Source of the DNA: Lachnospiraceae bacterium UBA1683
GTDB lineage: Bacteria > Bacillota > Clostridia > Lachnospirales > Lachnospiraceae
Direction of reading: 5' to 3'
Assembly (NCBI GenBank): GCA_002320245.1
Contig: DCKD01000087.1
Span: 148,634-212,633 of the forward strand
DNA length: 64,000 nt
Positions 35,686 to 44,345 of this stretch are shown here, piece after piece. Below the pieces are notes generated by a model. That model made no database searches, had not been told where the DNA came from, and saw nothing but the letters and a program-made list of their open reading frames with translations. Each line of letters opens with the position of its first letter. Positions within the stretch are counted from its first letter, which is position 1. A program made the position numbers and the translations under genes.

Positions 35686-38600
35686 CTATTCTTCGTCCAA
35701 AATTTCATCGAAATCAATTACAGCATCCTCATCGAAGTCTTCGTCATCCTCAGGTTCAACATTTTCCAGCTCACCGTCTACAAATTCCTGCTCTGTATAT
35801 CCGTGGTCGCTGTAAGACTCCTCATCACGGTATCTTCTGTCTCCTTCAATGATAGAATTCAGATTCGTATTGCCGTAATCAACGGATTCCATCATCTTTA
35901 CTTCTTCATACTCGTTGTTTTCTTTCTCACGAAGTACACGGACATCCAGCGCCAGAGACTGCAGCTCTTTCAGCAATACCTTGAAGGACTCCGGAATACC
36001 CGGTTCCGGAATATTCTCACCCTTAATAATTGCTTCGTATGTCTTGACACGGCCGACAACATCATCAGATTTTACAGTCAGGATTTCCTGCAGGGTGTAA
36101 GATGCACCGTATGCTTCCAGTGCCCAAACCTCCATCTCTCCGAAACGCTGTCCACCGAACTGCGCCTTACCGCCAAGCGGCTGCTGTGTAACCAGTGAGT
36201 AAGGACCGGTTGAACGTGCATGAATCTTATCATCTACAAGGTGATGCAGCTTCAGATAGTGCATATGCCCGATTGTAACCGGACTGTCGAAATACTCCCC
36301 GGTACGTCCGTCTCTCAGGCGAACCTTTCCGTCGCGGGAAAGCGGAACCCCCTTCCAGAGTTTTCTGTGCTCCCTGTTGTCAGACAAATACTGCAGCACT
36401 TCCGGAAGAAGCTCTTCACCATGTTTCTTCTCAAATTCTTCCCACTCCAGATTGACATAATCATTTGCCAAATCCAGTGTATCCATAATGTCATTCTCGT
36501 TTGCCCCATCAAAAACCGGCGTTGCAATATTGAATCCAAGCGCTTTCGCAGCAAGGCTCAAATGAATCTCTAAAACCTGTCCGATATTCATACGGGAAGG
36601 CACGCCCAATGGGTTCAGTACGATATCCAACGGACGGCCATTCGGAAGATATGGCATATCTTCTACAGGAAGTACACGGGAAACGACACCCTTGTTACCA
36701 TGACGTCCTGCCATCTTATCACCGACAGAAATCTTTCTCTTCTGTGCAATATAAATGCGCACTGACTGATTTACTCCCGGAGATAATTCATCCCCGTTCT
36801 CTCTTGTAAATACTTTCGCATCTACGATAATTCCATATTCACCATGCGGTACTTTCAGAGACGTATCTCTTACTTCCCGTGCTTTCTCACCAAAGATTGC
36901 CCTGAGCAATCTCTCTTCGGCTGTCAGCTCAGTCTCTCCCTTCGGAGTTACCTTTCCGACCAGGATATCTCCTGCACGGACCTCCGCACCGATACGGATG
37001 ATACCTCTCTCGTCCAAATCTTTGAGGGCGTCATCGCCGACACCCGGAATATCTCTTGTGATTTCCTCTGGTCCGAGCTTTGTATCACGTGCTTCTGCCT
37101 CGTATTCCTCAATATGCACCGACGTATAAACATCATCCTGCACCAGACGTTCACTGAGCAGAACGGCATCCTCGTAGTTGTAACCTTCCCATGTCATGAA
37201 TCCAATCAGCGGATTCTTGCCAAGTGCAATCTCCCCGTTGGACGTAGACGGACCATCTGCGATAACCTGTCCTTTTTCTACTCTTTCGTCCTTGTCAACG
37301 ATTGGCATCTGGTTGTAGCAGTTGCTCTGGTTACTTCTTAAGTACTTAATCAGCTTATAAGTTTTTCTGTTTCCGTCATCCTGTCTGATTGTAACCTCCG
37401 TAGATGTGGAGCGCTCTACCACACCGCCTTCTTCTGCAACGACACATACTCCTGAGTCAACTGCCGCTTTTACTTCCAGACCGGTTCCTACTACCGGGGC
37501 TTCTGTAGACAGAAGCGGCACCGCCTGACGCTGCATGTTGGAACCCATCAGCGCACGGTTCGCATCGTCATTCTGTAGGAATGGAATCAATGCAGTAGCG
37601 ACCGAGAATACCATCTTAGGAGAAACGTCCATGTAGTCAAATTTATTTCGTTCGTATTCCTGTGTCTCCTCACGGTAACGACCGGATACGTTTTTATGAA
37701 TGAAGTGTCCCTCTTCATCCAGAGGCTCATTCGCCTGTGCCACATGGTAATTATCCTCTTCATCCGCTGTCATATACACAACTTCGTCTGTGACAACCGG
37801 GTTCATCGGATCTGTTTTATCAATCTTACGGTATGGCGCCTCAACAAAACCATACTGGTTAATTCTCGCATAACAAGCCAGTGAGTTAATCAGACCGATG
37901 TTAGGTCCCTCAGGCGTCTCGACAGGACACATTCTTCCATAGTGAGAATAGTGTACATCCCGGACCTCGAATCCGGCACGGTCTCTTGACAGACCGCCAG
38001 GTCCCAATGCAGACAGACGTCTCTTGTGGGTCAGCTCACCAAGCGGGTTGTTCTGATCCATAAACTGTGACAACTGAGAAGAACCGAAGAACTCCTTCAC
38101 CGCCGCAGTTACCGGCTTAATGTTAATCAGGGACTGCGGGGAAACGCCATCCTGATCCTGTGTGGTCATACGCTCACGCACAACCCTTTCCAGTCTGGAC
38201 AGACCGATTCTGTACTGGTTCTGCAGCAATTCTCCGACCGCACGGATACGACGGTTGCCCAAATGGTCGATATCATCATCATTTCCCATGCCATACTCAA
38301 GGTGCATGTTATAGTTAATAGATGCCAGAATATCTTCTTTTGTAATATGCTTTGGAATCAAATCATGGATATCTCTTCGGATGCACTCTTTGAGTTCATC
38401 AATATCCCCTGCTGTCTCTTCCAAAAGACCTGCCAGAACCGGGTAATATACCTGCTCCGTCACACCTACTTCTGCCGGGTCAATATCCACGACAGCCTCA
38501 AGGTCCACCATCATGTTAGACAGAACCTTGATGTTGCGGGACTCGTCCTCTCCCTCTACCCACAGGTACGGAGCGGCAGAATTCTGGATTGCGTCTGCAA

Positions 38601-39552
38601 TCTCTCTTGTAATCTTAGTTCCTTTTTCAGCAACTACTTCACCTGTCACCGCGCTTACGACATCCTCAGCCAGAATCTGCCCTGTCACACGGTTCTTCAG
38701 TGCCAGTTTTTTATTAAACTTATACCGTCCCACTTTCGCAAGGTCATAACGTCTTGCGTCAAAGAACATACTTGTAATCAGGCTTTCCGCGCTGTCCACT
38801 GCGAGCGGCTCACCCGGACGAATCTTTTTGTACAGTTCTAACAGACCTTCCTGATAGCTCTCAGCAGTGTCCTTTCCAAAGCTCGCAAGAATCTTCGGTT
38901 CCTCTCCGAAGAGTTCGATAATCTCTGCGTTTGTACCGATACCAAGTGCACGGATTAATACGGTAATCGGTACTTTTCTTGTTCGGTCAACACGAACGTA
39001 AAAAACGTCATTGGAGTCTGTCTCATATTCCAGCCATGCTCCACGGTTTGGGATAACTGTGGATGAATACAGTTCTTTTCCCAGTTTATCATGGGCGATA
39101 CCATAATAAATACCAGGAGAACGTACAAGCTGGCTTACGATAACACGCTCTGCACCGTTGATTACAAAAGTTCCTGTCTTTGTCATCAGCGGAAGGTCTC
39201 CCATGAAAATCTCATGCTCGTTAATCTCATCAGTCTCTTTGTTGTAAAGTCTTACTTTTACTTTCAAAGGTGCGGCGTAAGTTGCATCACGCTCTTTACA
39301 CTCTTCGATTGTGTACTTCACCTCATCCTCGCAGAGTCTGAAATCAACAAATTCCAGACTGAAATGACCACTGTAATCAGCAATTGGTGAAATATCTTCG
39401 AATACCTCTTTCATACCCTCGTTCAGGAACCACTCATAAGAGTTCTTCTGAACTTCGATAAGATTCGGCATCTCTAATACTTCTTTTTGTCTGGAATAGC
39501 TCATGCGTGAACTTTTTCCGTTTGTGATGGGACGAATTCTGTTTTTCTCCAT
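35686..39552 (-). CDS. rpoB: RNA polymerase subunit beta
   Basis: 1288-aa catalytic subunit. The rifampicin region SQLSQFMDQNNPLGELTHKR with RRLSALGPGG is wild type at the common resistance positions. KMAGRHGNKG and PYLPNGRPLDIVLNPLGVPS are conserved. The C-terminus ends in a Glu/Asp-rich extension, like rpoC. The start at 39552 (MEKNRIRPITNGK) has GAGGAGTG upstream; an in-frame codon at 39570 adds six residues. A 600-bp gap with a MITE and terminator-like hairpins separates it from rplL. Confidence 0.98.
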   Translation of the reverse strand: MEKNRIRPITNGKSSRMSYSRQKEVLEMPNLIEVQKNSYEWFLNEGMKEVFEDISPIADYSGHFSLEFVDFRLCEDEVKYTIEECKERDATYAAPLKVKVRLYNKETDEINEHEIFMGDLPLMTKTGTFVINGAERVIVSQLVRSPGIYYGIAHDKLGKELYSSTVIPNRGAWLEYETDSNDVFYVRVDRTRKVPITVLIRALGIGTNAEIIELFGEEPKILASFGKDTAESYQEGLLELYKKIRPGEPLAVDSAESLITSMFFDARRYDLAKVGRYKFNKKLALKNRVTGQILAEDVVSAVTGEVVAEKGTKITREIADAIQNSAAPYLWVEGEDESRNIKVLSNMMVDLEAVVDIDPAEVGVTEQVYYPVLAGLLEETAGDIDELKECIRRDIHDLIPKHITKEDILASINYNMHLEYGMGNDDDIDHLGNRRIRAVGELLQNQYRIGLSRLERVVRERMTTQDQDGVSPQSLINIKPVTAAVKEFFGSSQLSQFMDQNNPLGELTHKRRLSALGPGGLSRDRAGFEVRDVHYSHYGRMCPVETPEGPNIGLINSLACYARINQYGFVEAPYRKIDKTDPMNPVVTDEVVYMTADEEDNYHVAQANEPLDEEGHFIHKNVSGRYREETQEYERNKFDYMDVSPKMVFSVATALIPFLQNDDANRALMGSNMQRQAVPLLSTEAPVVGTGLEVKAAVDSGVCVVAEEGGVVERSTSTEVTIRQDDGNRKTYKLIKYLRSNQSNCYNQMPIVDKDERVEKGQVIADGPSTSNGEIALGKNPLIGFMTWEGYNYEDAVLLSERLVQDDVYTSVHIEEYEAEARDTKLGPEEITRDIPGVGDDALKDLDERGIIRIGAEVRAGDILVGKVTPKGETELTAEERLLRAIFGEKAREVRDTSLKVPHGEYGIIVDAKVFTRENGDELSPGVNQSVRIYIAQKRKISVGDKMAGRHGNKGVVSRVLPVEDMPYLPNGRPLDIVLNPLGVPSRMNIGQVLEIHLSLAAKALGFNIATPVFDGANENDIMDTLDLANDYVNLEWEEFEKKHGEELLPEVLQYLSDNREHRKLWKGVPLSRDGKVRLRDGRTGEYFDSPVTIGHMHYLKLHHLVDDKIHARSTGPYSLVTQQPLGGKAQFGGQRFGEMEVWALEAYGASYTLQEILTVKSDDVVGRVKTYEAIIKGENIPEPGIPESFKVLLKELQSLALDVRVLREKENNEYEEVKMMESVDYGNTNLNSIIEGDRRYRDEESYSDHGYTEQEFVDGELENVEPEDDEDFDEDAVIDFDEILDEE

Positions 39553-39626
39553 TGACGTTTCACTCCTCATATATTTTTTGGCGGGCTACGAGTCGCCCTG
39601 TTATTACTCCATGAATGCTATTATAT

Positions 39627-39808
39627 GATTACAGTGCCAAAAGCCATCTCACACGCCGTGCCTGCACGTAAGTGGTAGAATGGTTTTATGACGCGCCCCT
39701 ACATGAGGAAGAAGCAGAGGAGAGACTCCACGAATTCCGAATGTAGAGCAGGATTATGGACGCTGCAAAGCAGGGAAGCAATCCATAAGTAGTTTTGACG
39801 CTCTAATC
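39627..39808 (-). mobile_element. 182-bp MITE-like element, copy B
   Basis: Inverted-orientation copy of 29373-29554, same length with no gaps. The ends are GATTACAGTGCCAAAA and TTTTGACGCTCTAATC. It is flanked by a perfect 7-bp direct repeat, ATTATAT (39620-39626 and 39809-39815). No open reading frame. It lies in the rplL-rpoB intergenic region. Confidence 0.87.
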
Positions 39809-39819
39809 ATTATATATAG

Positions 39820-39850
39820 AAAAAAGCCGCTTTTTACTATAAAAAGCAGC
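39820..39850 (-). terminator. Terminator-like hairpin upstream of rpoB
   Basis: On the minus strand GCTGCTTTTT and AAAAAGCGGC form a stem (one mismatch) followed by T6. It lies directly next to MITE copy B, inside the rplL-rpoB gap. Confidence 0.55.
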
Positions 39851-40022
39851 GCCTACCTTTCCACAATAGCGCATTTTTTACTATATCACAAAGCCCTTTG
39901 TGATGTCAACATGTTTTTCTCGTTTTTTTCCAAAAAACTCTTGACATTTTTTCTTTTCTGTGTTAAAGAAATACATTTTCAACCACTCCCCTTGAAAATG
40001 TCCTCCTGTTATTCTTTGATAC

Positions 40023-40070
40023 AAAAGCGGCAGCCGTGTCCAAAATTTCTGTCCTGGACACAACTGCCGC
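40023..40070 (-). terminator. Terminator/attenuator after rplL
   Basis: A 16-bp imperfect stem, GCGGCAGTTGTGTCCA / TGGACACGGCTGCCGC, then TTTTGT on the minus strand. It would separate rplJL from rpoBC transcription or attenuate it. Confidence 0.7.
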
Positions 40071-40181
40071 TCTCTATCTTATCTCCTGATTTTCAACTAC
40101 TCAAAACAGCGCCCCACAGGCATAGTTGCTATGCAAACTACCCTTCTATAAAGCAGCCGCCGTTCCGAATATCCGTAACTA

Positions 40182-40556
40182 TTATTTCAGGTTAACTTCA
40201 GCGCCTTCGCCCTCAAGTTTTGCCTTGATTTCCTCAGCCTCTGCCTTGGAAACTGCCTCTTTGACTACCTTCGGAGCACCGTCAACAAGCTCTTTTGCTT
40301 CTTTCAGTCCAAGACCTGTGATTTCACGGACTGCTTTGATAACTTTAACTTTAGCGGAACCAGCAGATACAAGCTCTACATCAAACTCATCTTTCTCTGC
40401 TGCGGCTGCTCCGGCATCTCCTGCTGCTGCAACTACAACACCTGCTGCTGCAGATACACCAAATTCTTCTTCGCATGCTTTTACTAATTCATTTAACTCT
40501 AATACTGATAATTCTTTGATTGCTTCAATCATCTCAGCCGTTGTCATTTTAGCCAT
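40182..40556 (-). CDS. rplL: 50S ribosomal protein L7/L12
   Basis: 124-aa acidic stalk protein that recruits translation GTPases. N-terminal dimerisation helix (MAKMTTAEMIEAIKELSVLE), Ala/Gly-rich hinge and C-terminal domain (VIKAVREITGLGLKEAKELV). The start at 40556 follows ATGGAGGA; the in-frame codon at 40571 overlaps the ribosome-binding region. Downstream partner of rplJ. Confidence 0.97.
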   Translation of the reverse strand: MAKMTTAEMIEAIKELSVLELNELVKACEEEFGVSAAAGVVVAAAGDAGAAAAEKDEFDVELVSAGSAKVKVIKAVREITGLGLKEAKELVDGAPKVVKEAVSKAEAEEIKAKLEGEGAEVNLK

Positions 40557-40656
40557 TTTAATATCCTCCATTTTATCTTATTATTTTAAACTGTCATTCT
40601 TTACGAATTATTCAGGACATGGTTCCCTCCTCCGGAAAGCCCGTCCCATCAGCATC

Positions 40657-41205
40657 CTACTCCGCTGTTGCCGGAGCTTCTTCTGCTGCTGTCTCCTCAG
40701 TTGCTGTCTCGGCAGCCTCTGAGCCATCCTGCTCTGCAATCTGTTTGATAACACGAGCAAAGTTTGTGATAGGTGACTGCATACTTCCAAGCAATCTGGA
40801 AAGTAGCTCTTCTCTTGAAGGAATCTTAGCCAACTCTGACAGACCTTCCACATCATACAACGTTCCTTCAACTACACCTGCTTTGAGCTCAAGCTTCTCT
40901 GCGTCCTTAGCGAACTTGCAGATAATTCTTGCCGGAGCTGTTGCATCGTCTTTGGAAATAGCGATTGCGCTTGGTCCTTCTAAATATTCGTCCAGACCTT
41001 CGAATTCTGTTCCCTCAAACGCTCTCTTCATCATTGTGTTCTTGCAGACTTTGTAAGTAATGCCTGCTTCTCTAAGCTGCTTACGCAGTTCTGTATCCTG
41101 TGCTACTGTCAATCCACGGTAGTCAACAAGTACGATTGACTGTGCGTCTTTGATATCTTCTGCGATAGCTGCTACGATTGGTTGTTTTAATTCGACTTTT
41201 GCCAC
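40657..41205 (-). CDS. rplJ: 50S ribosomal protein L10
   Basis: 182-aa stalk base protein that binds 23S rRNA and L7/L12 dimers. It has SIVLVDYRGLTVAQDTELRK, TMMKRAFEG and ARIICKFAKDAEKLELKAGV, plus an Ala/Glu-rich C-terminal tail. The likely start is GTG 41205, 11 nt after AAGGAGG; an in-frame GTG at 41217 overlaps that site. Preceded by an L10 leader that gives feedback control. Confidence 0.95.
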   Translation of the reverse strand: MAKVELKQPIVAAIAEDIKDAQSIVLVDYRGLTVAQDTELRKQLREAGITYKVCKNTMMKRAFEGTEFEGLDEYLEGPSAIAISKDDATAPARIICKFAKDAEKLELKAGVVEGTLYDVEGLSELAKIPSREELLSRLLGSMQSPITNFARVIKQIAEQDGSEAAETATEETAAEEAPATAE

Positions 41206-41340
41206 GTTCTGGTGCACCTCCTTGTTAGATTCGTTTATGACTGCTCTTCTAATAAAGAGTCCGGAATCCAGACTCCCGCGCCCGCGGCGGCCGCATTTGC
41301 GACATCTTCCGCCTACGCCGCAGTGTGCATCCCCCGGAGG

Positions 41341-41500
41341 GTTTTATTATATGGAACTCTTTATTTCCATATAATAAAACCTCTGTGTCCAAAGACACAG
41401 AGGCTGAAAAATTCATCTAAGATAGAATTCTTGTCTTCCTCGGCAGGCGTTTTCATCCTTATGCCTTGCGGCACCTGCTGTCTTCGGCAGTCAATTACTG
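41341..41500 (-). promoter_or_regulatory. Ribosomal protein L10 leader with terminator
   Basis: The minus-strand RNA contains GCAGGTGCCGCAAGGC, AAACGCCTGCCGAGG and AAGACAAGAATTC in the order of the L10 leader family, where L10(L12)4 binds. It is followed by a terminator CCTCTGTGTC / GACACAGAGG and TTTTATT (41403-41374). A second, perfect 16-bp AT-rich hairpin (41341-41356/41365-41380) overlaps the terminator's U tract. The rest of the leader to rplJ is GC-rich and gene-free. Confidence 0.85.
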
Positions 41501-41504
41501 TAAT

Positions 41505-41533
41505 ATATTAACACCACGTCCGGCGGTTGTCAA
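41505..41533 (-). promoter_or_regulatory. Promoter of rplJL
   Basis: TTGACA (41533-41528) and TAATAT (41510-41505) with a 17-bp spacer on the minus strand, just upstream of the L10 leader. Confidence 0.75.
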
Positions 41534-41566
41534 TATATTTTTTATAATATTCCTTAATCGTAAAAA

Positions 41567-42259
41567 TTAGGCAAGCTTCAATGGGTTAAGCTTTACGCCA
41601 GGTCCCATTGTAGATGTCAGTGTAACACTCTTCAGGTACTGTCCTTTTACTGCTGCCGGTTTTACTTTAAGAATTGCATCTATAAGCGTCTGGAAGTTGT
41701 CCGCTAACTGTTCCTCGGTAAATGATGCTTTACCGATTGGCACATGGATAATGTTTGTTTTGTCCAATCTGTACTCAATCTTACCAGCTTTGATATCGTT
41801 GATAGCTTTTGTCACATCCATTGTAACTGTACCCGCCTTCGGGTTCGGCATCAGACCTTTTGGTCCAAGTACACGTCCGAGACGTCCAACAACACCCATC
41901 ATATCCGGTGTAGCTACAACTACGTCAAAATCCAGCCATCCTTCGTTCTGAATCTTCGGAATCAGTTCGTCTCCGCCAACAAAATCTGCTCCTGCTGCTT
42001 TTGCTTCTTCTGCTTTTGCATCCTTTGCAAATACAAGGATACGAACTGTTTTACCAGTTCCGTGCGGCAGGACAACTGCTCCACGAATCTGCTGGTCAGC
42101 GTGACGTCCGTCACATCCTGTTCTGATATGAGCTTCGATTGTTTCATCAAATTTTGCAACTGCTGCTTTCTTTACAAGAGCGATAGCCTCTTCTTTTTCA
42201 TAGAGATTTCCTCTCTCAATCTGTTTTGCAGCTTCGATATATTTTTTTCCGTGTTTCAT
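41567..42259 (-). CDS. rplA: 50S ribosomal protein L1
   Basis: 230-aa protein of the L1 stalk. Conserved LPHGTGKTVRILVFAK, VATPDMMGVVGRLGRVLG and PNPKAGTVTMDV segments. ATG 42259 follows CAAGGAGG within a repeated leader hairpin (42269-42305). Cotranscribed with rplK. Confidence 0.97.
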   Translation of the reverse strand: MKHGKKYIEAAKQIERGNLYEKEEAIALVKKAAVAKFDETIEAHIRTGCDGRHADQQIRGAVVLPHGTGKTVRILVFAKDAKAEEAKAAGADFVGGDELIPKIQNEGWLDFDVVVATPDMMGVVGRLGRVLGPKGLMPNPKAGTVTMDVTKAINDIKAGKIEYRLDKTNIIHVPIGKASFTEEQLADNFQTLIDAILKVKPAAVKGQYLKSVTLTSTMGPGVKLNPLKLA

Positions 42260-42268
42260 GATAAATAA

Positions 42269-42305
42269 CCTCCTTGTGGTATTGGCGGGAACGTACCCCT
42301 CCCAC
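42269..42305 (-). promoter_or_regulatory. Repeated leader hairpin with ribosome-binding site, rplA copy
   Basis: The minus-strand leader GTGGGAGGGG...CCCGCCAATACCAC followed by AAGGAGG is nearly the same as the block before rplK (42921-42959). It can fold GTGG-GGGA against TCCC...CCAC just before the ribosome-binding site. Confidence 0.5.
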
Positions 42306-42485
42306 GATATTCAACTCGTTACAATGTTCACTGTTTCCCCTGCGCCCTGCGTAGACACCGCATGGAGCTAAAGTTAACATGAACTACGATACAATAAAGT
42401 TACGCTCGACTCAGCGCTCGAAAAACTCCCGCTCAGTCTCGGTAACGGAGTTCGCACCAGGTCCGAAAGAACCCCACCAAATGCT

Positions 42486-42911
42486 CTACTCCTCTACAAC
42501 TACTCCCATAGAACGGCAAGTACCGGCTACCATGCTAATAGCTGACTCAAGGGATGCTGCGTTCAGGTCAGGGAGCTTTGTCTTAGCAATCTCTTCTACC
42601 TGAGCTTTTGTGATTGTAGCAACCTTTGTCTTGTTCGGAACGCCTGAACCGGATTTGATGTTGCAGGCTTTCTTAATCAGAACTGCTGCCGGCGGTGTCT
42701 TTGTAACAAAGCTGAAACTTCTGTCATTGTATACTGTGATAACAACAGGGATAATCAGGTCGCCCTGATCTGCTGTTCTGGCATTGAACTGTTTTGTAAA
42801 TTCAACGATATTTACACCATGCTGTCCCAGTGCCGGTCCAACCGGTGGTGCCGGAGTTGCTTTTCCTGCTGGAATCTGTAATTTAATATAACCTTCTACT
42901 TTTTTTGCCAT
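42486..42911 (-). CDS. rplK: 50S ribosomal protein L11
   Basis: 141-aa component of the GTPase-associated centre. It has KLQIPAGKATPAPPVGPALG, FVTKTPPAAVLIKKA and the C-terminal TCRSMGVVVEE. ATG 42911 follows AAGGAGG. Between rplK and rplA lies about 225 bp without a gene. Confidence 0.97.
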   Translation of the reverse strand: MAKKVEGYIKLQIPAGKATPAPPVGPALGQHGVNIVEFTKQFNARTADQGDLIIPVVITVYNDRSFSFVTKTPPAAVLIKKACNIKSGSGVPNKTKVATITKAQVEEIAKTKLPDLNAASLESAISMVAGTCRSMGVVVEE

Positions 42912-42920
42912 CTTTCATTA

Positions 42921-42959
42921 CCTCCTTGTGGTATTGGCGGGATTCTTCATCCCTCCCAC
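42921..42959 (-). promoter_or_regulatory. Repeated leader hairpin with ribosome-binding site, rplK copy
   Basis: Second copy of the GTGGGAGGG...CCCGCCAATACCAC-AAGGAGG block seen before rplA; only the loop differs. Confidence 0.5.
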
Positions 42960-42963
42960 GGTT

Positions 42964-43482
42964 CTAATCCATCTTTCTTACTTCTGAAAAGCTGAGTTCA
43001 ACCGGAGTTTCACGGCCGAACAGCTCAACATTGATTGTCAGGCTCTGTTTTTGTTCGTTGATTGTCTGAACCACACCCGCAGTTCCTTCCCATGCGCCGC
43101 TCAATACAGTAACCATATCGCCGATTACATAATCACTCTTGAACTCTGCATGGCCGATTCCCCAGTGCTCCATCTCGGATTCTTCCAACGGAACCGGTTT
43201 GGATCCAGGTCCGACAAACCCTGTCACACCTCTTGTGTTACGAACAACGTACCATGTGTCATCATTCATAATCATGTGAATCATAACATATCCCGGGAAC
43301 AGCTTTCTCTGACTCACCTTCTGAACACCATTCTTCATCTCGACGACTTCCTCCATAGGAACCCGGACCTCCAGAATCTGCTCTTCCAGATGACGATTCT
43401 CAATCGTTTTGTCAATGTTTGCTTTTACCTTGTTTTCATAACCTGAATAAGTATGAACTACATACCATTTTGCTTCTGACAT
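42964..43482 (-). CDS. nusG: Transcription elongation/termination factor NusG
   Basis: 172-aa NusG with an N-terminal NGN domain (KWYVVHTYSGYENKVKANI, GYVMIHMIMNDDTWYVVRN) and a C-terminal KOW domain (VTVLSGAWEGTAGVVQTIN). AAAGGTGA precedes ATG 43482. In the classical secE-nusG-rplK-rplA order. Confidence 0.96.
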   Translation of the reverse strand: MSEAKWYVVHTYSGYENKVKANIDKTIENRHLEEQILEVRVPMEEVVEMKNGVQKVSQRKLFPGYVMIHMIMNDDTWYVVRNTRGVTGFVGPGSKPVPLEESEMEHWGIGHAEFKSDYVIGDMVTVLSGAWEGTAGVVQTINEQKQSLTINVELFGRETPVELSFSEVRKMD

Positions 43483-43507
43483 AAAATCACCTTTCCGCTT
43501 CGCTCAA

Positions 43508-43708
43508 TTAACGAACCAGCCAGTCAATCCCGTATTTCAGAAGTGAGTCAATCACCGCAATGACTGCCCCAAGCAATACTGAAACTGCCACGACTGCCGT
43601 CGTCTGTTTTACAAGTGCGTTCTTGTCTGGCCAAACAATCTTGCGGAACTCTGCCTGAAGACCTTTAAACCAGCTTTTCTTCTGAGCTTTTCCTGACTTT
43701 TCACTCAT
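43508..43708 (-). CDS. secE: Preprotein translocase subunit SecE
   Basis: 66-aa single-span SecE, with a basic amphipathic helix (WFKGLQAEFRKIVWPDK) and a transmembrane segment (VVAVSVLLGAVIAVIDSLL). ATG 43708 follows GAAGGAG; an in-frame GTG at 43717 overlaps that site. Confidence 0.93.
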   Translation of the reverse strand: MSEKSGKAQKKSWFKGLQAEFRKIVWPDKNALVKQTTAVVAVSVLLGAVIAVIDSLLKYGIDWLVR

Positions 43709-43730
43709 GATGTCCACTCCTTCTCAACGA

Positions 43731-43880
43731 CTATTTCGTCTCTTTGTGCAGTGTGTGTGATTTACAGAACTTACAATACTTCTTTGTTTCCATACGGTCA
43801 GGATGAGTTTTCTTATCCTTGGTCATGTTGTAATTGCGGTTCTTGCATTCTGTACATTCCAATGTGATTCTTGTGCGCAC
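43731..43880 (-). CDS. rpmG: 50S ribosomal protein L33
   Basis: 49-aa zinc-type L33 with two CxxC pairs (CTEC and CKFC), so it should be the zinc-binding isoform. Translation from GTG 43880 begins RTRITLECTECKNRNYN; AGGTGG lies six bases upstream. First gene of the rpmG-secE-nusG-rplK-rplA operon. Confidence 0.93.
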   Translation of the reverse strand: MRTRITLECTECKNRNYNMTKDKKTHPDRMETKKYCKFCKSHTLHKETK

Positions 43881-43983
43881 AACTTCCACCTCGCTTCTTA
43901 ATTACTTAACTACGTGTTACTGATGGTTGCGAAGCCACCAAATTTTAGGCATAAAAAAAAGACCTACTTCCATTCGCCAGAAA

Positions 43984-44013
43984 ATTGTAACATATCTTAC
44001 GCATGGAAGTCAA
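43984..44013 (-). promoter_or_regulatory. Promoter of the rpmG-secE-nusG operon
   Basis: TTGACT (44013-44008) and TACAAT (43989-43984) with an 18-bp spacer on the minus strand, about 100 bp before rpmG. Confidence 0.65.
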
Positions 44014-44072
44014 GCCTTATATTATTTTTTACTTCAATAAGTCTTTTGACCAAATCCTCAAAAACCTGTTAA

Positions 44073-44267
44073 AATAAATGGGGGATTCCTACTATTTCGC
44101 AAAACAGAGGTGACTTACAGATATCTCGGAAAGATAAAGAAAAAGTTTATAAAGCAATACGTGCAGGAAAAATAGATGCCGCAGAAATGTCATTCCCAAA
44201 CCTGGTCGATGACATCCTCCTTACGCTGAAACGACAGGGGCTTACTGACCTGCAGAATGCACTTTAG
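44073..44267 (+). pseudogene. C-terminal fragment of an unrecognised gene
   Basis: A 65-codon stretch is open from a TAA (44070) to TAG (44265-44267) but has no ATG, GTG or TTG start in frame before the conserved-looking part. It reads ISRKDKEKVYKAIRAGKI then DAAEMSFPNLVDDILLTL and ends RQGLTDLQNAL. The regular alternating helices look like a real protein tail. I do not recognise the family; a transposase remnant is possible. A hairpin (44266-44283) follows immediately. Confidence 0.4.
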
Positions 44268-44309
44268 AAGTCCGACGACTTCTTGATCCGATTCTGGCTA
44301 AAGTATAAC

Positions 44310-44337
44310 AGGCTTTTGAGAAAATTCCCAAAAGCCT
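44310..44337 (-). terminator. Hairpin after the LCP gene
   Basis: AGGCTTTTG (44310-44318) pairs with CAAAAGCCT (44329-44337) just downstream of the LCP gene stop; the U tract is weak. Confidence 0.5.
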
Positions 44338-44345
44338 AATTAAAG

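Noticed and set aside
37020..38200. Rifampicin-resistance alteration in rpoB
   Set aside because: The cluster region reads as wild type at the commonly mutated residues.
42360..42480. Small gene between rplK and rplA
   Set aside because: Only a weak open frame overlapping rplK on the other strand; no ribosome-binding site or recognisable protein.
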